Assembly (NCBI GenBank): GCA_004325065.1
Contig: PITI01000302.1
Location: forward strand, 1-15,045
From: Hamiltosporidium magnivora
Taxonomy: Eukaryota > Microsporidia > Dubosqiidae
Direction: 5' to 3'
DNA length: 15,045 nt
Position 1 is the first letter of the stretch. Each line of letters opens with the position of its first letter. The notes below the pieces were generated by a model that was given only the letters and a program-made list of their open reading frames with translations, made no database searches and had not been told where the DNA came from. Positions 9,466-15,045 of this stretch are shown here, piece after piece. The position numbers and the translations under genes were made by a program.

Positions 9466-11097
9466 TATCTATATAATGTCTTTCTTAAATTTTTGTGCAT
9501 TGAAAAAACAATTAAATTTACATTTTTGTCGCTTAAAAGCAATAACTTGGTTCGTGATTTCAAAATTATTCAAAACTACCAAGTTTTATTCGGTATAAAG
9601 ATAGGTTTTGCAAATCAAGTATTATATTCTTGGAGCCTAATATAATTATACATCTTGAAAAACTTTTGAGAGCAGACTGGGGTAAAAATTGTTTTTACTT
9701 CTTAGTAAATATTGTATATAGATATATTTTGTTAGTATTTACTAAAGAAGAACCAAGCAAAAAAATATTTAATTTGATCAATTTAATTAAACCAATTCAC
9801 CTAAAAAAAATTATTGTAACAGATATGCAGAAGAATAAAACAGGTGTAAAGAATTTATTACTTTTTGGTTACCTTCAGATCACAGAATATTTAAAATTAG
9901 TTGCAATTCAAATATCGAGGAAATATGTATGATTCTACAGCATAGTGAAAATATAAAAATATTGGTAATAAAAAGCAAAGATGCTTGCTTTGATATTTTA
10001 TTTGAACTTAATGAATTTGCGAAAAACCATAAAAATATGTATTTAAAATACAAATGTATTAATTTAATAATGATATGTCAAAAAAATTATCTCCTGCAAA
10101 ATTTGTCAGAAAATTTAATTTCTTACATCAAAAAATTTAATGAATCATTTTTAAATTGTGATTCTTGCTCAATGAGATCATTCGTTCTTTACAGAAAAAT
10201 AAGAACAAGATTAGACAAAAACAATTTTCAGCTTGATAAATATAAAAAAAAAATTTCTGTTCAAATGCTAAAGAAGTTTATGTCACTACACCGCAAAATA
10301 TGTCAATTCAAACCATTCATTCTAAAATGATAAAATATGTTTTTCATATGCAAAGATTACAAGAAATTTTTCTCGAAAATATTATTTTTACAAAAATATT
10401 GATACAATATATTTTAGAATATAAGGATTTAATCTCTATAAAAATATAATTCATCTATTCCTTCGGAGTTATGCCATAAATATAAAATTGTTAATTATAC
10501 TCTCCGAGATATAACGTTCAAAAATACAATTCTAATTTTAAATATGGATTTTATAAAGTTCATTTCATTGTTTCAAAATCTTATCTTTTTAAAAATATAT
10601 GTTAAAACTATTGACCTGGTGTTCAAAAAAATGAGTGTCACCTGCACATCTAAAATATATAAAACTCTTAAACATAAATCTAAATCAAAGTTGGAATATT
10701 TAGAAATTACAATCAATGAAGACATCACTACATCTTTGCCGATATTGTTTGCTTGGTCGCATTTTTTTGATATTTCTAATTTAAACATTCTGGTTTTACA
10801 ATATGTTAAACTCCATGAGAATGACGTATCTGTGATATCAAATTTAAAGAGTTTAAAAGAACTTCATATGTGTTTTTATCAACAGGAAAATGAAATTTTC
10901 TAAAAAAGGCTGACTAAAATATTAGAAAATAAAATGATAGCACTCTTGGAATTGATTTTAGAACTATTAATCTAACTATATTTGAATATTCAAATAACTT
11001 TAAAAATCTTGAATTGGTTTTTATTCGTTTTAAAAATATTGAAGCACACGATTCTACTTTATTTCATAAAATGAAATTTATTTGTCCCACAATATAA
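9466..11097 (+). pseudogene. Frameshifted leucine-rich-repeat-like gene
   Basis: Same-strand open segments follow one another in changing frames: 9466-9645, 9558-9932 (open without a good ATG), 9929-10330, 10348-10449, 10544-10903 and 10933-11097. Two exceed 115 codons and are unlikely by chance. The later parts show leucine-rich-repeat spacing: MQRLQEIFLENIIF, then KLEYLEITI, LNILVLQYVKL, LKSLKELHM, and after a further frame change FKNLELVFIRFKNIE. The earlier parts are Lys/Ile/Leu-rich without a clear domain. No signal peptide or membrane anchor can be placed because the true start is lost; a TTG at 9630 is not a credible start, and no CCC block precedes any ATG. LRR proteins of this loose kind form large families in some microsporidia and usually act in protein binding. 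A run of ten A near 10244-10253 is a possible sequencing-error site, but at least four disruptions make decay more likely. Confidence 0.6.
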
Positions 11098-12685
11098 TTC
11101 TTTTCTGCAAGAACCATTCATTAGTTTCGCTCGAGATAATTAACTTTTTTGAAGAACATAATTTTACTTTTTTAGAAAACTGATTAAGGCTTTTATGGTT
11201 ATAAAAACATGTTATGTTCTTATATATACTACTGCAAGAATTTCAATGAAGTATTATCTTAAATATTACAACTATATATTCTGATATTCATACATTATTT
11301 ATATATATCTCTGTTTAATTTTGAATTATTAATTTTTTACAAATTTTTAAATATCAGTATAACTATATTAAAGATTGGGCTACTATCAAAAAATCATTAA
11401 AAAATTAATTAATGTGTGGAAAAACATCATCATTCTTCTTCAATAAATATAAGATCACTTAAACCAAGTTGATATCATTTTATAAGAATATTTATGAATA
11501 ATTTGCACATTCCATATCCGAGTGCCAGAATCCATGAATCATAATCAATTTTTATGACAAAATTGAAATAATAAGGTAAACGTTTTATATGGATGAAGCT
11601 ACTTTGAAATATATTGACCCTTTGGTCTAATTTATAATCCTAAAACAACTAAATATAAACAACTAAGATACCCGATAATGAACAACTTAATTCAAAACTA
11701 TAATACTGTCAATAATAGGATTAGAATTGAGTAAATCAGATATAAAATTTCATGATGCTTAAACCGCCAAAGCATAAAATTGTTTCATAAATGCTCTTCT
11801 ATGATTAGTTATGATCCTAAATTTAATTCTTGTATTTAAATTTAGTTATTTATAACTTACTTCATGTTTCTTATTCGAAGCAGAATAGATTAGAATATTG
11901 GTAATTACCGTTTACCTCGTATAACAAAACATATTATTTTTGATTCTTCTTTTGTGTTTATCACTTTTTGAATTCATTTTTTGTTTTCTGCCACTTTGGA
12001 AATATTATTAAATTTTATTTCATATTTTTTTGTCATTTTATACATTCCTTCAATATTGTATGTATCTGTACTTACTGGAATATTTATTGGGTTTAATTTT
12101 TTAATCTGACAATAAAATATCAATTACTTATTCAATCAATATTTTTTTAAAGTTCTATTCTCTTTTATTTATAAAAACATAACAAAATGCGTTGTATTAA
12201 TATATATTTTCGATTTAATTTGTACGTTTTAGTCTGATACGAACTCGGTCATTTTTTGTCATTCATTTTTGTAGCAAACTAAAATTTCAAATTTGACATT
12301 GATGAATTATAAAACTAAATCCATAATAACACTGAGATCATTTTCAAATTGTTTTGTTTTTAAACTTTTAGGTATGGCGATATCAATTAGAAATTAGGAT
12401 GAGGTTCCAAGTTTCTGAAAAATATCCTTTAAAATATTAAGATAAAATTTTTAATTTACATTGTAAAAAATTTCTATATCAAATTTTGATTGGTATTGAC
12501 TTTTTGGTGATATTTTCACAAAGCGTTAGAAAAATAATGGACAATTCTTACTTTTAAATGATAATCGTAAATCTATTAGAAGTAAATCTTATATTATTTC
12601 CCTATTTTTCTATCCAGTATATTATTATTAAAATTATTTGTGCAATGCCATTACATTTCATTAAGAAATAAAGTCTCTTTTGCTA
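11098..12685. other. AT-rich region, LRR debris then nothing recognised
   Basis: Immediately after 11097, about 11125-11190 on the + strand still reads SLEIINFFEEHNFTFLEN before a stop, probably the eroded tail of the LRR-like gene. From about 11200 to 12685 I see only AT-rich sequence. It becomes T-rich on the + strand from about 11900, which may mark the far end (3' side) of the minus-strand gypsy relic. No LTR pair was detected. Confidence 0.45.
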
Positions 12686-15026
12686 TCAACTGCCACCTTT
12701 CAAGACAGAGAGCCTTTTTTTTGATTTATCTATAGCAAGGCTCTGAAATTTTATTGCATCGTCTGGCTATTAACTTTCAAGAACTTGGAATTTGTCAATT
12801 ATAGGATCTCTTAGGTGCCCTGTTTTATAACTCGACTGTCTAAGATTCGTTCAAGATGACTTAGCCATTAGATTCTATTTTTTTGACTTTGATAACCATA
12901 CCAGTGTTCATTTAAAACCTTTAAAGTCTTATATAGTTACAAATTTGCGACTCTTTTACTATTTCCTGTTGGTTATATATTATATTTAAGATTTTATGTT
13001 CTCATATGCATAGCATCGCTTAATTGAATTTAGTGAATATCCATGTTTCATTGTTGTACATCATTTTAAGTCTAGTATCAATACATATATGATTTTTCTT
13101 TTTTTACACAAGAATGGAGATTTAAAATTCCTACAAGCCAAATTATGTGTTTTTTTGCTTTGTTTTTTTCTAAACACTGTTTTCTATTGGTTCCCGCTAT
13201 CTATGAACACATAAAACATAGTATATTCCAATAAATCTACAATTCATGTATGTAATCACAGATTTTTCGTTATTTATCTTCAATATATTTTGTTTCTAGC
13301 TCGAATTTTATGTTTATCAATAAGCTTAATAATTAATTGCTAAACTATACAAAAGTACTACCGAGAAGTATTAGTTTGGCTCGCAAAATTTCTATCGACT
13401 TTTATCGCATCCCTTAAATAAATTATATATAACATGGTATAAAATCCCGTATACAGGACTAACAAACATGCATAATCCTTCATTAAGAATGACACTCAAA
13501 GCCTTTTCTCTTTAAATGTATATAATCTACTAGTGTTTTACGTTATTTTATTTTTAGTTCCTTAATAATATTTTGGCACAGAAATAACTTTTCTCATTGC
13601 TTTTTACGAATATACAAGATATATTTAATTCTATATTTTTGAAATTCTTCGTGCCCATTTTCATATTCTCTATTATGCGCAACATTCCGCAAAACCGCTT
13701 TTTGCATACTCGAATACTCCTTGAATTTTAGCATCAATACCTAGATTTCTACTTATTGATGTGCAAAATTTGTAAATAACTAGGTATAAACATATATATT
13801 TACAAAAACATCGAGCAATAATTTGCAAAAAACATTCTTGTCAAATTATCTAATCTTTTAAATTACAAGCAGCTTTCTGTTTGAGAAGTCTAGTAATAAT
13901 ATATAAAATTTTATCGAGTAAAAAAACACGGCCAGTAGATTATTTGGCTTAATAATACCCTTATCTTCGTTCTGATTGTAGGAATAATCGTCACAAGTCA
14001 ATCAATAGTAGTGGCGGGCTTAGAATCGAGACAATCAGATAATATATAATTCAAAAGACCTCGGAATGACATAAACATATGTTTCTTTTTTTCTAAATTG
14101 TCTTGAAATTTTACGAGAATAGGTTTTTTTGTTCCATTTAGACGTCAAAAGACACGTTTTTATCATCAAGAGTCTCATATAATCCTATTTTTGTTTGATT
14201 TTTAAACATTCCCATATACAATTTTCTTAAGCCTATATTTTGAAAGGAATGAGGTACATATATCGACATGCCTTTTTAAGAAGATATGAAAGGTGCTATT
14301 TAGAAGTTCCACTTTATATTTTCTTTCCAAGTAAATTTAGGCCTCTAGTTGCTTATTGCTTAGATAATATATCCATATTATTTATATAATACATGCGGCG
14401 TCATAATCATATAGAAGACATCAGAATCTGATTTTCTTTGACGAATAGATTGATTTAGTCGAGAAGTTTGTCATGTGTTAATTTACATGAAGGCTATCGA
14501 GTTCGAAATGCCACTTTTTGTGTTTTATATATTGAAATTTTTTAAATTTCAAAAATAGTAATCTCCTATTGCTATGTACTGAATGTTGTTGAGCTAAAAT
14601 GATGTCACGGTGGAAATAAATGGCTCTACATCGTAATATTTTCCTAAAGCTCCATTTCTTTTTACACTTCAGTCTGCGTTACGTTTTTTAGCACATTGAT
14701 AGTAACAATACAGGCAAAATAATTATTGTGGGTTAAGAAGCTTTGGAATTTCCCTTTTTCATATATTTCTATACCTTATATGAATTGTGAAAGAAAAAAG
14801 TGAATTAATTTTTGCATGTCAGTTTTTACTGACTTAAATTTTGTGTGTAGTATAAATATTGCTTTCCTTCGGTAATAGCTTCAGCAAAGTTTTTTGAAAT
14901 GCAATACAAGTGTTTTCTGTCAGAAGATTCGGTTGGGAGGAGATGGAATATATTGAATAAGACGAGGTCATATTCAAACATATAAATGTATTCGAGTTTG
15001 CGTAGGTTTTTACGGACTTCTTGTTT
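12686..15026 (-). mobile_element. Ty3/gypsy-like pol relic: RT/RNase H junction to integrase
   Basis: Read leftwards on the minus strand, gypsy pol pieces appear in order. 14826-15026 is a 66-codon open stretch containing CISKNFAEAIT, like the FIxNFAxIT segment at the RT/RNase H border. 14093-14275 reads YVPHSFQNIGLRKLYMGMF, then KIGLYETL, FDV-stop-M and NFKTI-stop, matching the integrase zinc domain (VP...H.G.F.H.G..KTL, FWPxM, NCxxCQ) with zinc ligands mutated. About 13860-13930 reads KGIIKPNNLLAVFFT, like the linker into the catalytic core. 12686-12832 reads LRDPIIDKFQVLES, two stops, then PDDAIKFQ and RLSVLK, like the GPFxVxE...DxxxIQ...VHLNRLK tail. The catalytic D,D,E residues could not be placed. 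Many stops and frame changes show it is dead. Integrase normally inserts the element's DNA copy into the genome. The rest of RT should lie beyond 15045. Confidence 0.6.
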
Positions 15027-15045
15027 TTATCGAGAATCGATAGAC

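Noticed and set aside
10573..10788. Minus-strand 71-codon open frame
   Set aside because: Antisense shadow of the LRR-like segment at 10544-10903.
14000..14700. Idea that in-frame stops reflect a reassigned genetic code
   Set aside because: Stop frequency in the readable frame is close to random expectation for this composition, frame changes are also present, and the gene at 1578 uses a normal stop.

Overview
This is a very AT-rich eukaryotic window with few genes. It holds one convincing intact small gene, one broken gene and several dead retrotransposon fragments. There is no sign of bacterial operon structure, ribosome binding sites, tRNA or rRNA. I favour a microsporidian with an expanded, transposon-laden genome. 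The reasons are the extreme AT content, the CCCC block placed two bases before the only good start codon (a known microsporidian start-context signal), AATAAA overlapping the stop, and a decayed leucine-rich-repeat gene. This is inference; another AT-rich protist is not excluded.

Layout: 1-265 is a fragment of a Ty3/gypsy-type reverse transcriptase (RT). 266-1551 has no gene. 1578-1985 is an intact 135-codon gene of unknown function. 2792-3386 (+) looks like the C-terminal tail of an R2/CRE-type LINE protein, followed by an unexplained open stretch (3392-3592). 3815-4443 (-) is a second gypsy RT relic; its part at 3845-4104 is homologous to 1-265 in inverted orientation. 6914-8110 (+) is a third, longer gypsy relic covering the RT from its N-terminal side to the RNase H border. 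9466-11097 (+) is a leucine-rich-repeat-like gene broken by frameshifts and stops. 12686-15026 (-) is a fourth gypsy relic, with the RT/RNase H junction, integrase zinc finger and integrase C-terminal region in the correct order; it runs towards the right edge of the window.

The relics show up as islands of somewhat higher G+C. They are purine-rich on the + strand where the dead gene runs + (6914-8110) and T-rich where it runs - (12686-15026). Most of the longest apparent ORFs outside the two gene regions are antisense shadows of these relics. All domain calls come from reading translations against remembered family motifs; no search or alignment program was run.
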